From Bacillus sp. 491mf (lineage in GTDB: Bacteria > Bacillota > Bacilli > Bacillales > Bacillaceae_G): DNA of 64,000 nt. The translations under genes were made by a program, and so were the position numbers. Under the pieces are notes generated by a model, which worked only from the letters and a program-made list of their open reading frames with translations, was not told the DNA's origin and searched no databases. This document shows positions 1 through 9,172 of the stretch, one piece after another (the stretch's first letter is position 1; each line of letters begins with the position of its first letter). The stretch is from positions 124,001 to 188,000 of the forward strand of contig NZ_FOLV01000001.1 of assembly GCF_900112415.1 (NCBI RefSeq). The letters are read 5' to 3'.

Positions 1-1295
1 GGGAAAATAGATTTTAGTTTATCTGTAAATGCATGATTTTGGATGGTACCAAAAATCGTTACACCAAGTGTCATGCCAAGTGAACGGAAGAAAGAGTTTG
101 TTGATGTTGCAGAGCCGCGCTCTCTCATACTTAAATTATGAATAGAAGCCATACTTAAGACAGAGAAGGAAAACCCAACGCCAAGTCCAGCTAAAATCAT
201 AAAGACTGTTACCATCGCGCGTGAGGTATCTATAGTTAATGTACTTAACAAATACATACCAAGAATAAAGAAAATACCAGAGATAGTCATAATGTTACGA
301 TAACTTGTACGCGTTGATAATTGTCCGCCTATTTGACTTCCAATAACAGATCCTACCATCATTGGTGTTAAAATTAATCCAGCATTTGCTGCAGATCCAC
401 CAAGAACACCTTGTACGTAAATCGGAATATAAACTGTGCAAATAATAAACGTTGCACCATAGAAGAAGGCAACGCCTTGACTCGCTGCAAATAATCGTTT
501 TCGGAATAAATGGAAAGAAATAATCGGTTCTTCCACTTTTCGTTCAATAAAGAAAAAGATAATAAGCATAACAGTAAATGTAGCAAATAAGCTAATAATT
601 ACACTTGAATCCCAATCGTACTTTTTACCACCAAGTTCCAAAGCAAACATGAGAGAAACGATCCCGATAATTAAAGTAATGGCACCTGCCCAATCAATTT
701 TTTGTTTACTATATTGTAAAGATTCTTTATAGTACTTTGTAATGAAAAACAGCGAGATAATTCCGAGTGGGATATTAATATAAAATACCCAGTGCCAACT
801 AATATAGTCGGTAATATACGCACCTAGAAGTGGGCCAAATACGCTTGACGTTCCAAAAACAGCTCCAAATAGTCCTGTCATTTTACCGCGTTTTTCTGCT
901 GGGAAAATGTCATACATAATTGTAAAAGCGATTGGCATTAGAGCGCCTCCGCCAATACCTTGAATTGCGCGATATATACTTAATTGTTCAATGCTGTTGG
1001 CAGTGCCGCAAAGCATTGAACCAGCTAAAAATAGAAGCAATCCTCCTATGTAAAAGCGTTTACGTCCATACATATCTGATAGCTTTCCGAAGATAGGCAT
1101 CCCAGCCATAGTAGCTACCATATAGGCAGAAGTAACCCATACAAACTTATCAAATCCGCCTAAATCACCTACAATGGTAGCCATTGCAGTAGCAACAATT
1201 GTATTATCCATTGATGCTAATAGTATTCCAAGTAACAATCCAGTTACAACAAACTTTGTATTGCTCGCTTGCTTTTGAGTTAATTGTTCCTCCAA
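1..1295 (-). CDS. DHA2-family MFS drug exporter, truncated by the window edge
   Basis: This is a major facilitator of the EmrB/QacA (DHA2, 14-helix) type, expected to expel drugs or toxic compounds from the cytoplasm using the proton gradient. About 431 codons are visible and the C-terminus lies outside the window. The N-terminal part reads ASMDNTIVATAMATIVGDLG, the helix-1 motif of this family, followed by the helix 2-3 loop signature GKLSDMYGRKRF and the motif-C region GPLLGAYITDYISWHWVFYI. The start is a TTG at 1295, chosen because AAAGGAGGAT lies 7 bases upstream. A copy of repeat family B sits immediately upstream (1322-1395) in the same orientation. Family assignment is firm; the substrate cannot be told from sequence. 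Confidence 0.93.
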   Translation of the reverse strand, partial: MEEQLTQKQASNTKFVVTGLLLGILLASMDNTIVATAMATIVGDLGGFDKFVWVTSAYMVATMAGMPIFGKLSDMYGRKRFYIGGLLLFLAGSMLCGTANSIEQLSIYRAIQGIGGGALMPIAFTIMYDIFPAEKRGKMTGLFGAVFGTSSVFGPLLGAYITDYISWHWVFYINIPLGIISLFFITKYYKESLQYSKQKIDWAGAITLIIGIVSLMFALELGGKKYDWDSSVIISLFATFTVMLIIFFFIERKVEEPIISFHLFRKRLFAASQGVAFFYGATFIICTVYIPIYVQGVLGGSAANAGLILTPMMVGSVIGSQIGGQLSTRTSYRNIMTISGIFFILGMYLLSTLTIDTSRAMVTVFMILAGLGVGFSFSVLSMASIHNLSMRERGSATSTNSFFRSLGMTLGVTIFGTIQNHAFTDKLKSIF

Positions 1296-1321
1296 GTATA
1301 ATCCTCCTTTATATACCAATA

Positions 1322-1395
1322 AGAAAGTGAAACTTTCATTAGTGTTTTCTCATCCCTTCTGTTGGTTAGAACGGGATAAATTATATTATAGTTAA
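1322..1395 (-). repeat. Family B dispersed repeat, degenerate copy
   Basis: Read on the minus strand this begins TTTATCCCGTTCTAACC, passes through GGGATGAGAAAACAC and ends AAAGTTTCACTTTC. These are the beginning, the AUG-containing middle and the end of repeat family B (compare 57429-57534). It lies 27 bases upstream of the MFS exporter start. The middle is diverged and I see no long hairpin. Confidence 0.6.
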
Positions 1396-1530
1396 ATTTG
1401 ACTAAATCACAAATGATTTCATTCAGTAAAATTATTTTGCCGTCTGTATGAATCATTTAGTTGAAAATTACATATTTTCATCAATAGGAGAGTTTTTATT
1501 TTCAGTTGGTAGAGAATAAAGAAATACAAG

Positions 1531-1560
1531 AAAAAGCTGTACATGATGTGCAGCTTTTTT
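1531..1560. terminator. Bidirectional rho-independent terminator
   Basis: Arms 1531-1543 and 1547-1559 (AAAAAGCTGTACA / TGTGCAGCTTTTT) pair with one G-U. They are flanked by A and T runs, so the hairpin can work in both directions. It lies in the 389-base gap between the exporter and the DUF11-like gene; besides the family B repeat nothing else is recognisable there. Confidence 0.7.
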
Positions 1561-1684
1561 AGAATGATTTTTTCTTTTGTTTATTGAATATTATATAAGG
1601 TAAAAAGGATAAATTTTTGTTGAGAGCGATTTATGAAAGATGTGAGACTGTTATACATTCAATATGAGAATGGGGTGAATTTGT

Positions 1685-2221
1685 ATGGTGAGATATTGCG
1701 AGGAGTTAGAAAACCGAAATAAGTTTACGTTGAGTATACAACCTGCTTTATGGTCAGGGAGTATTGACAAAGATTTAGCTTATAAGCAATACATTCCTCG
1801 TATAGAAGTAGCGCTTACAGTGTGCAATGTGAAACAGCAATCTTCGTTTTCACGCAGTATTTATTATGGAATCCAAGATATAATTGCACTTCAAATTGAA
1901 GTGGATAATCAAGGAGAAGAGTCTGTTTCTCACATATGTGTTAGTCATATGATTAGAGATCAGTTATCGTATGTCCCCAATACTTTAACATCCGATAATG
2001 GGGAAAATGAATTTCTATTTCAACTTGTTCGTTGGCGCATTGATAACTTATTACCGAAAGAAAAGGCATGTTTAGTATGGCACGTAAAAGTTGAGCAAAA
2101 CAGTACATTACCTTCTTTGCCTCTTCGGGCTACGTACACATTTCAACATAATCACCAAGTGTATGGACCATTGCAAACAAAGGAAGTTCTGCTGATAAAA
2201 AGGAATAATGAAACCGACTGA
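1685..2221 (+). CDS. DUF11-like conserved-repeat domain protein
   Basis: This is a 178-residue protein with no signal peptide or membrane helix. Residues about 65-150 have the layout of a DUF11/conserved-repeat beta-sandwich: IALQIEVDNQGEESV, then DQLSYVPNTL, then IDNLLPKEKACLVWHVKV. In that fold the first strand carries a V-x-N-x-G, followed by a hydrophobic 'P-gl-yv' strand and a 'i-g-L-G-a-v' strand. Such domains usually occur in surface or spore-associated proteins. Here there is a single domain, so its role is unknown. The gene is monocistronic and is followed directly by a transposase remnant. Confidence 0.75.
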   Translation: MVRYCEELENRNKFTLSIQPALWSGSIDKDLAYKQYIPRIEVALTVCNVKQQSSFSRSIYYGIQDIIALQIEVDNQGEESVSHICVSHMIRDQLSYVPNTLTSDNGENEFLFQLVRWRIDNLLPKEKACLVWHVKVEQNSTLPSLPLRATYTFQHNHQVYGPLQTKEVLLIKRNNETD

Positions 2222-2231
2222 AAATAAATTT

Positions 2232-2360
2232 ATGTATAAATACAAATTGAAAAAACGAGAAACCTTTGGAAACTGGGAATTAGATACGATTGTTTCAAGT
2301 CATGAGAAAAGAAAAGGGAGATTCGCAACATTTGTAGGACGTAAAACACGATATGATTAA
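2232..2360 (+). pseudogene. IS30-family transposase remnant
   Basis: An ATG at 2232 opens 42 codons before TAA. From residue 8 the reading is RETFGNWELDTIV, then KGRFATFVGRKTRYD. This matches the start of the IS30 transposase catalytic core, where a G-x-W-E-x-D-T-(I/V) block carries the first acidic residue and is followed by the 'atlVeRkTr' strand. No helix-turn-helix region precedes it and no later DDE residues follow. I see no terminal inverted repeats. It is a decayed fragment, not a functional gene. Confidence 0.7.
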
Positions 2361-2692
2361 GCGGATGTAATCATGATTGAACAGTGGAATCTATGGGGCA
2401 TATCCTTCTTTATTATTCAGAAACATTTTTTGCAGTTTTGTTACAAGGAATTGTATATTTTGTAACAACCCCCTTTAAAAATGTAGTTAATCATCATATA
2501 ATAAACGATAGGCGTATCAGTACATTTTGCACAATGATTTCTCATTAAAAGTGTAGAGTTGGAAAAACCTCTACACTTTTCCTTTTGAAGATAATTGGGT
2601 CATACTCGGAATTTATTATTACGTCGATTCTTTTATGCTGTGTAAAATGAAAAAAGTACAGATGTATAGAAAAATAGAAAGGAAATGATAGA
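2361..2692. other. Gene-free stretch with one terminator
   Basis: Apart from the hairpin at 2551-2583 and the ribosome site of the following deacetylase gene, I recognise nothing here. The sequence is AT-rich and may hold further decayed insertion-sequence material. Confidence 0.5.
2551..2583. terminator. Rho-independent terminator
   Basis: The arms GTGTAGAG (2551-2558) and CTCTACAC (2569-2576) pair perfectly and are followed by TTTT; AAAA precedes them, so it can serve both strands. It isolates the deacetylase gene from upstream transcription. Confidence 0.75.
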
Positions 2693-3511
2693 ATGGTAGA
2701 CGTTACGAACCGTCGCTCTACAATAATTAAGCAATTGGGTATTGCTATTATCGTAATATGTATTGTAGCAGCAGGATTTTTTATGTTTCAATCCATCACT
2801 TCTCCTGCAAAAGCAGTTGCGAATCAAGAAAATACTATTCAGTTCGCCAGTGAACAACCAAAAGTAGAACTGAGAAAAGAAGTGCCAGACAAATATAACG
2901 GACAAATGCGTAAAATAGTATACTTAACATTTGATGACGGTCCAAGCGAATTTCAAAAGGAAATTTTAGATATTTTAAAGAAGAATAAGATAAAGGGTAC
3001 ATTCTTTATGATTGGTGGAAATATTCCGGCTCATAAGGATAGTGTTAAGCGTCTAGTAAAAGAGGGACATTATCCAGGTGTTCATAGCATGACGCATAAT
3101 TATAACAAACTGTATAAAGAAGGTAAATTTGTTGAGGAAATGAAACGTGCTCAGGATATTATGAAAGAGGTAACAGGTATTCATCCGAACCTTGTTCGTT
3201 GTCCATATGGAAGTATGCCGGGTCTTACTCAAGAATTGCGAGATCAAATGACATCTGTTGATATGAAAGAATGGGATTGGACTGTTGATTCTTTAGATTG
3301 GAAATTACCAGGAAATCCTAATGGGGTCATTCAAAATGTTGTTTCTCATGTTAATAAAGAACGAGAAGTTGTTTTAATGCATGAAAAGAAGCAAACAGTG
3401 GAAGCTTTGCAAACAATCATTGATGATCTTCGTAAAAAAGGGTATGACTTTGAAGTATATGATGAAGCAAATCATTTCTCATTAAATTTTTGGCATGATA
3501 ATCGCATATAA
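2693..3511 (+). CDS. Membrane-anchored polysaccharide deacetylase (NodB domain)
   Basis: A carbohydrate esterase family 4 protein that should remove N-acetyl groups from peptidoglycan or another cell-surface glycan. It has 272 residues. Residues about 12-33 form one hydrophobic segment that acts as an uncleaved signal or anchor, so the catalytic domain faces outward. NodB motifs are in order: YLTFDDGPS (about 76-84, metal and base aspartates), HSMTH (metal histidines), RCPYG, WDWTVDSLDW and VVLMHE near the C-terminus. The start follows GAAAGGAAATGATAGA. It is close to B. subtilis YheN-type enzymes. The lipoprotein gene begins 17 bases after the stop, so the two may be co-transcribed. Confidence 0.93.
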   Translation: MVDVTNRRSTIIKQLGIAIIVICIVAAGFFMFQSITSPAKAVANQENTIQFASEQPKVELRKEVPDKYNGQMRKIVYLTFDDGPSEFQKEILDILKKNKIKGTFFMIGGNIPAHKDSVKRLVKEGHYPGVHSMTHNYNKLYKEGKFVEEMKRAQDIMKEVTGIHPNLVRCPYGSMPGLTQELRDQMTSVDMKEWDWTVDSLDWKLPGNPNGVIQNVVSHVNKEREVVLMHEKKQTVEALQTIIDDLRKKGYDFEVYDEANHFSLNFWHDNRI

Positions 3512-3528
3512 AATAGGAGGAATTGAAG

Positions 3529-4188
3529 TTGAAATATAAAAAAGTAGCAATAGTAGCAGCTATATCAATGAGTTTACTTGCAGGTTGCTTCGGACCTAAA
3601 CCGGAAGAAGAGTTGTACGTGGCATTTGAGAATGCAGCAAAAAAAGAAAAAACAATCTTTGAAGATGCGAAAACATTAGAAACATTAGAAAAGCAAGGGC
3701 AAGAATTGTATAGTCAGATTGTAAAAGACGGAAAAGATAACAATCAAGTGGTAAAAGAGAAGTTAGATCAAGCTGTAAAAAGCGTTGCTGATCGTGAAAA
3801 AGTGTTAGATAAAGAAAAAGAAACGTTAGATAAAGCGCAAACAGAAACAAAAGATGTTGATAAATATGTAAAAGAACTTGAGGATAAAAAGTTACAAGAA
3901 CAAGCAAAGAAAGTACAAGCTGCATATAAAGGCCGTTATGATACTTTCAAAAAGATGTATGATAGCTATAAAAAGTCATTAAAACTAGAAAAAGAATTAT
4001 ATACGATGTTGCAATCGAAAGATGAAAAATTAAAAGCGATTAGCGAAAAAGTAAAAGGTGTAAATCAATCTTATCAAGAGATTGATGCTCCAAAAAATAA
4101 ATTTAATGAATATACGAAGCAGTATAATGAAGAAAAACTATCTTTCTACAAGCAAGCAAACATTAAAATAAAAGAAGATAAAAAATAA
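3529..4188 (+). CDS. YkyA-family putative cell-wall-binding lipoprotein
   Basis: A secreted lipoprotein of 219 residues. The N-terminus MKYKKVAIVAAISMSLLAGC is a lipoprotein signal with lipobox LLAG-C; the mature cysteine is followed by about 195 residues of strongly charged, Lys/Glu-rich sequence that should be almost entirely helical and coiled-coil. This matches the YkyA family, whose members are thought to bind the cell wall. A TTG at 3523 also opens the frame but lies only 2 bases from GGAGG; the TTG at 3529 has 8-base spacing and is preferred. In B. subtilis ykyA sits between the deformylase gene and pdhA; here it is more than 20 kb away from them. Confidence 0.88.
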   Translation: MKYKKVAIVAAISMSLLAGCFGPKPEEELYVAFENAAKKEKTIFEDAKTLETLEKQGQELYSQIVKDGKDNNQVVKEKLDQAVKSVADREKVLDKEKETLDKAQTETKDVDKYVKELEDKKLQEQAKKVQAAYKGRYDTFKKMYDSYKKSLKLEKELYTMLQSKDEKLKAISEKVKGVNQSYQEIDAPKNKFNEYTKQYNEEKLSFYKQANIKIKEDKK

Positions 4189-4221
4189 AAAAGTTTTGGC
4201 CGTTTCGGCCAAAACTTTTTT
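4187..4221. terminator. Bidirectional terminator between ykyA-like gene and ykyB
   Basis: The arms 4187-4201 and 4207-4221 (AAAAAAGTTTTGGCC / GGCCAAAACTTTTTT) form a 15-base-pair stem with a GTTTC loop. The hairpin overlaps the stop codons of both convergent genes. Confidence 0.9.
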
Positions 4222-4678
4222 ATTTTTGTGTATAAGTACGACGATACCAAGGAGTTGGTTCGCTTAACTTTTTTTCTTGTTGAAATGCCTCTTTCCCAAT
4301 ATACTGCTGAAGCATTTTTTTAGCAGAGGTTAAGGGTAGATGTGTTTTTGGGTTTCGATAGGCACAATCAAGATTGCCGAGATGTGGAAGGTTACGAAAA
4401 TCGTCTTTCGTTGGAGGGATATGGAAGTAATAATTACCTGCCCGGACAAGAACGTCAGATTGTTGCTGGCTAAAGCGTGGGTTTTTGGAAAAATGTAAAC
4501 CTTCTTTCGTAGCTTGTTTTTCTGTAATTAATCGTTCTAAAGCTGTCTTTTTTAGCCAATATAAATATTTCGGATTTGTAGCAGATTTTGCATGTCGGTT
4601 GACAGTGAAAATTGCTTCTGCAAGTTGATGAACTGAAAATTGATTATAAGAATTAGACTGAGATTGGGAAGATTTCAC
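4220..4678 (-). CDS. YkyB family protein
   Basis: A 152-residue soluble basic protein of the YkyB family, restricted to Bacillus and relatives and without a known function. Recognisable blocks are VHQLAEAIFTVNRHAKSATN (about 14-33), ALERLI, RFSQQQSDVLVRAGNYYFH and the C-terminal region ending WYRRTYTQK. The start is GTG at 4678 with AGGAG 8 bases upstream. The B. subtilis gene also lies next to the yku cluster, which supports the assignment. It is convergent with the lipoprotein gene and divergent from ppx. Confidence 0.88.
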   Translation of the reverse strand: MKSSQSQSNSYNQFSVHQLAEAIFTVNRHAKSATNPKYLYWLKKTALERLITEKQATKEGLHFSKNPRFSQQQSDVLVRAGNYYFHIPPTKDDFRNLPHLGNLDCAYRNPKTHLPLTSAKKMLQQYIGKEAFQQEKKLSEPTPWYRRTYTQK

Positions 4679-5174
4679 CTTAGCACTCCTTTCTTGTCTA
4701 CATTATCATAATTCAATAAAAGTTAGCAATTTTTCTATGTAAAAAGCTAAAATAAGTATTTTCAATATTGAAGCAATGTTGTGACAAAAAACAACTATTT
4801 TGTATAATATATAAATACAAATTGAAAAGACAACATAAAAACCCCTCTTTCTTTTTCGATAGGCAAGAGCATCTAACTATGCATAGTAGTATGCATTTAT
4901 ATAGTTATATCTTTCTTAAAAGTAAGTCAATACTATTATTATTGAGAGATAAAACTGAGATGGGGCTTTTATCCCGTTATTCGCGGGCGTCCTGCGATTC
5001 TGGACGAGCCGCTTCCGCTTTTCTTAAGAAGTTAGACGGGAGATATACTGCCCATCAAAGCCCGATTGGTGAGAGCTGATTCAAGTTTCACTTTATTAAT
5101 TCATTTAGATGCTTTTATGCAATGGTGGATGAGTTTTGAAATGTTAAAAACGAGATAATGAAACGAAGAAAAGG
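4679..5174. other. ykyB-ppx intergenic region
   Basis: This 496-base gap holds a family B repeat at 4968-5097 and the divergent control regions of ykyB and ppx. At 4810-4828 there is a 19-base identity with 2235-2253 next to the IS30 remnant. An open frame of about 100 codons (4768-5079) crosses the repeat and has no family resemblance; I do not call it a gene. Confidence 0.6.
4968..5097 (+). repeat. Family B dispersed repeat, long form without the AUG hairpin
   Basis: It begins TTTATCCCGTTATTCGCGGG, carries the block GCGTCCTGCGATTCTGG to AAGAAGTTAGACGGGAGAT, then CATCAAAGCCCGATTGGTG, and ends AAGTTTCACTTTATT. The middle block is nearly identical to 63001-63090. Unlike the copies at 57429 and 62880 it lacks the AATCAGTGGGGGATGAA hairpin. 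It ends 77 bases before ppx. Confidence 0.85.
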
Positions 5175-6713
5175 ATGACGAGAGCGTTGAAAAAACAATA
5201 TGGAATTATTGATATCGGATCGAACACAATGAGATTAGTTATTTATGAAAAACAAGGTGGTGGCTTTTACAAAGAAATTGAAAATACAAAGGTAGTTGCG
5301 CGCCTACGGAATTATTTAATAGATGGTTCTTTAAGTGAAGAAGGGATTCGTAAATTGTTATACACTTTGTTACAATTTCAAGAAAGCACGCGGTTTCATC
5401 AGTTACATAAAGTGTTGTGCGTTGCAACAGCAACAATTCGACAGGCTAAAAACCAAATGGAGATTAAATCTCTTGTTGAAGAGAGCACTGATTTTAAGCT
5501 TCGAATATTATCGGAATATGAAGAAGCACAGTATGGATATATAGCTGTTACGAATTCTACATCTTTCACAGAAGGAATTACTGTTGACATTGGAGGAGGA
5601 AGTACAGAAGTTACGTATTTTCAAAATCGAGAAATTGTAAACTATCATAGTTTTCCGTTCGGCGCGCTCTCGTTAAAACAACAATTTTTTCGTAATGAAA
5701 CGCCAACTTCAGAAGAACTAGAAGAGTTAAGAAGGTATTTATGGTATCAGTTCCAATTTATTCCATGGCTTAAAGATAAGAAATTACCGCTAATTGCTAT
5801 TGGAGGTAGTGCACGTAATATGGTGAATATTCACCAAAACCTCATTTCTTATCCAATTTCTGGATTGCATTTATATAAGATGAAGACAACGGATATTGAA
5901 TATGTACACGAACATTTATTAAGGCTTTCTTTTGCAGAATTGCAAAAGTTAGAGGGGCTTGCTAAAGACCGAGCAGATACTATTATTCCGGCAGTAGAAG
6001 TATTTAAGATGTTAACAACTATTATAGAAGCCTCGTCCTTTGTATTAAGTAGAAAAGGACTACGCGAAGGTGTTTTTTATGAAGAATTAGTTAGTTCACT
6101 TGGCATTACTTATTATCCAAATGTAGTGGAAGAAAGCTTACACTTACTTTCTCATGAATACGAGATGGATATGAGCTTTGTAATACAGCTTATAAAAAAT
6201 GCGACGATGATTTGTAAAGAATTAGAAAAAAATGAGGTTGTTTCTTTCGAGAATGAGGATTGGACTGCGTTGCATAGAGCGGCGAAAGTATTTAATATTG
6301 GAAGATATATTGATGAAGAGTCAAGCAGACAGCATACATTTTATTTATTAGCAAATAAAACGATAGATGGCATGATGCATAAAGAACGGATTAAATTAGC
6401 ATTAATTGCTTCTTATAAATCGAAATTGCTCTTTAAACAATGCATCGAACCATTTGCCGGTTGGTTTGAAAAAGACGAACAAAGACAAATACGATTATTA
6501 GGATCGGTTTTGCAATTTTCAGCAGCATTAAATGTGTCTAATCGTAATCTTATTGAATCTGTTCGTATTGTAAAAAGAGAAGGTGGGCTTGATTTTTATA
6601 TTTACTGTAAGCAATCAGCGTTATCTGAAGAAGTACAAGCAGAAAAGCAGAAAAAGCAGATAGAGAAAATCTTAAAGGTGAACATTGATCTTTATTTTAA
6701 AGAGGAATGTTAA
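5175..6713 (+). CDS. ppx: Exopolyphosphatase (Ppx/GppA family)
   Basis: Releases orthophosphate from the ends of polyphosphate chains, in the cytoplasm. The protein has 512 residues, the usual length of the long Ppx form. An actin-like ATPase fold is shown by YGIIDIGSNTMRLVIYEK at residues 9-26 (phosphate-1 loop) and TVDIGGGSTEV at about 137-147 (phosphate-2 loop, glycine-rich), followed by AIGGSARN near 210. The C-terminal 200 residues correspond to the helical HD-like domain. The gene precedes ppk by 110 bases on the same strand, the usual pairing of degradative and synthetic polyphosphate enzymes. Assignment is firm. Confidence 0.95.
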   Translation: MTRALKKQYGIIDIGSNTMRLVIYEKQGGGFYKEIENTKVVARLRNYLIDGSLSEEGIRKLLYTLLQFQESTRFHQLHKVLCVATATIRQAKNQMEIKSLVEESTDFKLRILSEYEEAQYGYIAVTNSTSFTEGITVDIGGGSTEVTYFQNREIVNYHSFPFGALSLKQQFFRNETPTSEELEELRRYLWYQFQFIPWLKDKKLPLIAIGGSARNMVNIHQNLISYPISGLHLYKMKTTDIEYVHEHLLRLSFAELQKLEGLAKDRADTIIPAVEVFKMLTTIIEASSFVLSRKGLREGVFYEELVSSLGITYYPNVVEESLHLLSHEYEMDMSFVIQLIKNATMICKELEKNEVVSFENEDWTALHRAAKVFNIGRYIDEESSRQHTFYLLANKTIDGMMHKERIKLALIASYKSKLLFKQCIEPFAGWFEKDEQRQIRLLGSVLQFSAALNVSNRNLIESVRIVKREGGLDFYIYCKQSALSEEVQAEKQKKQIEKILKVNIDLYFKEEC

Positions 6714-6823
6714 GTTGTACGAACTTCTTTACAAAAAATTTACATTTATTCCAGTAAAAATTTGTTAAAATAAATATAACTAAATTATATTGAGAAAGCT
6801 TTAGGGGGAAGTGTAAAGGGGAT

Positions 6824-8932
6824 ATGGAAGTGATGAAAAATAGTCTTATAAACTTGAATGATACAGCCTATTATAACAATCGTGAATTAAGCTGGCTTGC
6901 CTTTAATGAACGAGTATTACAAGAAGCACAAGATGACAGTAATCCATTACTAGAGAGATTAAAGTTTATTAGTATCTTCAGCTCAAATTTAGATGAATTT
7001 TTCATGGTGCGTGTTGCAGGATTAAAAGATCAGGTGAAAGCTGGATTTAATCAACCGGAAAATAAAGCGGGACTAACGCCAAAAAAACAATTAGAAAAAA
7101 TTTCGTATAAGGCACATGAATTAATGCAAGTGCAGTATGATACTTATCAAAATGTTCTTCTTCCTGCACTGCAGGAAGAAGGAATCGAACAATTGTCGTT
7201 TCATGATTTAACGAAAGAACAACGAGAATTTATTGAAGAATATTTTGATGAGCAAATTTTCCCTGTGTTAACACCTGTAGCAATTGATGCGTATCGACCG
7301 TTTCCTATGTTATTAAATAAAAGCCTAAATTTAGCTGCTATATTATATGACGAAAGACAAACAGTAGAAGAAAACCGGACAAAGCTTGGCATTGTTCAAG
7401 TACCATCATTATTAGAACGTTTTATTTTTTTACCAAATGAAGATAAGAAGCAAAAATTTATTTTTTTAGAAGACGTGATTAGTAACTTTACTCATAAATT
7501 ATTTACTGGATACACAGTATCCTCTGTTACGCGTTTTCGAATTACACGTAATGCAGATTTAACAATTCATGAGGAAGGCGCACGCGATTTATTGAAAGTC
7601 ATTGAGAAAGAATTAAAAAAACGAAAATGGGGAGCGGCGGTTCGTTTAGAAGTTGGAATGGATAATTTAGATGAACGAGTATTGTCTCTATTATACGAAG
7701 TGTTAGAAGTGAAAGATGAGGATGTATATATGATTGGGGGCCCGCTTGATTTAACATGTTTATTTGTGCTCTATAAAAAATTAGCATCTACATATGAACA
7801 TCTCAGCTATCCTGCATTTATTCCGCAGCCACCTCAAGATTTAGATGATGCAGAAGATATATTTGAAAAAGTGTTAGAACAAGATATTCTATTGCATCAT
7901 CCGTTTGAGTCATTTCATCCTGTCATTGACTTTGTAGCAGAGGCAGCTGAAGATCCAGATGTATTAGCAATTAAACAAACACTATATCGTGTAAGTGGGG
8001 ATTCCCCTGTTATTCAAGCATTAAAAACAGCTGCAGAAAATGGGAAGCAAGTGACAGTACTTGTGGAATTAAAGGCACGTTTTGATGAAGAAAATAATGT
8101 CCAATGGGCAAAAGAATTAGAAAAAGCAGGTTGTCATGTGATTTATGGTGTTAGCCATTTAAAGACACATAGTAAAATTACGCTTGTTGTAAGGCGGAAG
8201 CACGGGAAAATTGAGCGATTTGTTCATTTAGGAACAGGGAACTATAATGATGCAACAGCGAAACTATATACTGACTTTGGATATATTACATCACGCAAAG
8301 ATTTCGGAATTGATGCAACAAACTTTTTTAACTATTTAAGTGGATATACGATGAAACCACACTTTCATCAATTATCCGTTGCCCCGTTTGATATTCGTCA
8401 GCAATTTAGTGAACTCATTGATGAAGAGATCCGCTATCATAAACAATACGGAAATGGCTATATTATAGCGAAAATGAATTCGTTAACAGATAAGCCGCTC
8501 ATTCAAAAATTATACGAAGCATCGCAAGCTGGTGTAAAAGTGGATCTCATTGTGAGAGGGATTTGCTGTTTACGTCCTCAAATCTTAGGTGTAAGTGATA
8601 ATATTCGTGTTATTAGTTTAGTAGGGCGTTATTTAGAGCATAGTCGTATTTATTATTTTCACCATAATGGCGAGGAAAAAATATTTTTATCTTCAGCCGA
8701 TTGGATGACGCGTAATATGGAAAAACGTGTAGAAATTTCATTTCCTATTTTAGGACTTGATATGAAAACACGAATTAAAGATGTTTTACAACTTATTTTA
8801 GATGATAATGTAAAATCTCGTGAACAAAATGAACGCGGTGAATATCATTATGTGGTAAGGGACCTTATCGAAAATATTGAAAGTCAAGTGCAACTCTTTC
8901 AAATGGCATATGTACACACCGAAGAGGAATAA
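6824..8932 (+). CDS. ppk: Polyphosphate kinase 1
   Basis: Reversibly transfers the gamma phosphate of ATP to polyphosphate. The 702-residue length is typical of PPK1. The N-terminal domain starts YYNNRELSWLAFNERVLQEA, the head domain follows, and the two phospholipase-D-like catalytic domains come after. The active-site histidine is in KTHSKI; a second conserved histidine lies exactly 19 residues later in FVHLGTGNYND, the spacing known from E. coli H435 and H454. Several starts are possible (ATG 6824, GTG 6830, ATG 6833) behind AAAGGGG. Instead of a clear terminator a family A repeat begins just after the gene. Confidence 0.96.
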   Translation: MEVMKNSLINLNDTAYYNNRELSWLAFNERVLQEAQDDSNPLLERLKFISIFSSNLDEFFMVRVAGLKDQVKAGFNQPENKAGLTPKKQLEKISYKAHELMQVQYDTYQNVLLPALQEEGIEQLSFHDLTKEQREFIEEYFDEQIFPVLTPVAIDAYRPFPMLLNKSLNLAAILYDERQTVEENRTKLGIVQVPSLLERFIFLPNEDKKQKFIFLEDVISNFTHKLFTGYTVSSVTRFRITRNADLTIHEEGARDLLKVIEKELKKRKWGAAVRLEVGMDNLDERVLSLLYEVLEVKDEDVYMIGGPLDLTCLFVLYKKLASTYEHLSYPAFIPQPPQDLDDAEDIFEKVLEQDILLHHPFESFHPVIDFVAEAAEDPDVLAIKQTLYRVSGDSPVIQALKTAAENGKQVTVLVELKARFDEENNVQWAKELEKAGCHVIYGVSHLKTHSKITLVVRRKHGKIERFVHLGTGNYNDATAKLYTDFGYITSRKDFGIDATNFFNYLSGYTMKPHFHQLSVAPFDIRQQFSELIDEEIRYHKQYGNGYIIAKMNSLTDKPLIQKLYEASQAGVKVDLIVRGICCLRPQILGVSDNIRVISLVGRYLEHSRIYYFHHNGEEKIFLSSADWMTRNMEKRVEISFPILGLDMKTRIKDVLQLILDDNVKSREQNERGEYHYVVRDLIENIESQVQLFQMAYVHTEEE

Positions 8933-8950
8933 AGTAAAATGAGAATTCTC

Positions 8951-9142
8951 TATAAATATAAAAGAAAACGATATAAAAACGCCTTTTCCTTTTAGGGGGA
9001 GGCCATGCATAGAAGCGGTCAGGACCTTTTCCTACCACATGCGAGGCTTAAAACAAAGGAAGAAAGCAAGTAGCGGTCATGTTGGGTTCTGCATAGCCGC
9101 AGGAGCTAGACAAAGATGCCGAAAAATGAAAATGGATATATT
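8951..9142 (-). repeat. Family A dispersed repeat, inverted copy
   Basis: Read on the minus strand it starts ATATCCATTTTCATTTTTCG, contains GCATGTGGTAGGAAAAGG and GACCGCTTCTATGCATGGC and ends near ATATCGTTTTCTTTTAT. The same blocks occur in the same order at 14011-14178 and 58563-58805. It fills the ppk-to-9222 gap. Confidence 0.85.
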
Positions 9143-9172
9143 TGTACGTAATGGAATAAGAGATACATAGAG

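Noticed and set aside
4768-5079. Open frame of 103 codons upstream of ppx
   Set aside because: Its second half is the family B repeat read through (RYSRASCDSG and following), it has no ribosome site, and it resembles no family.
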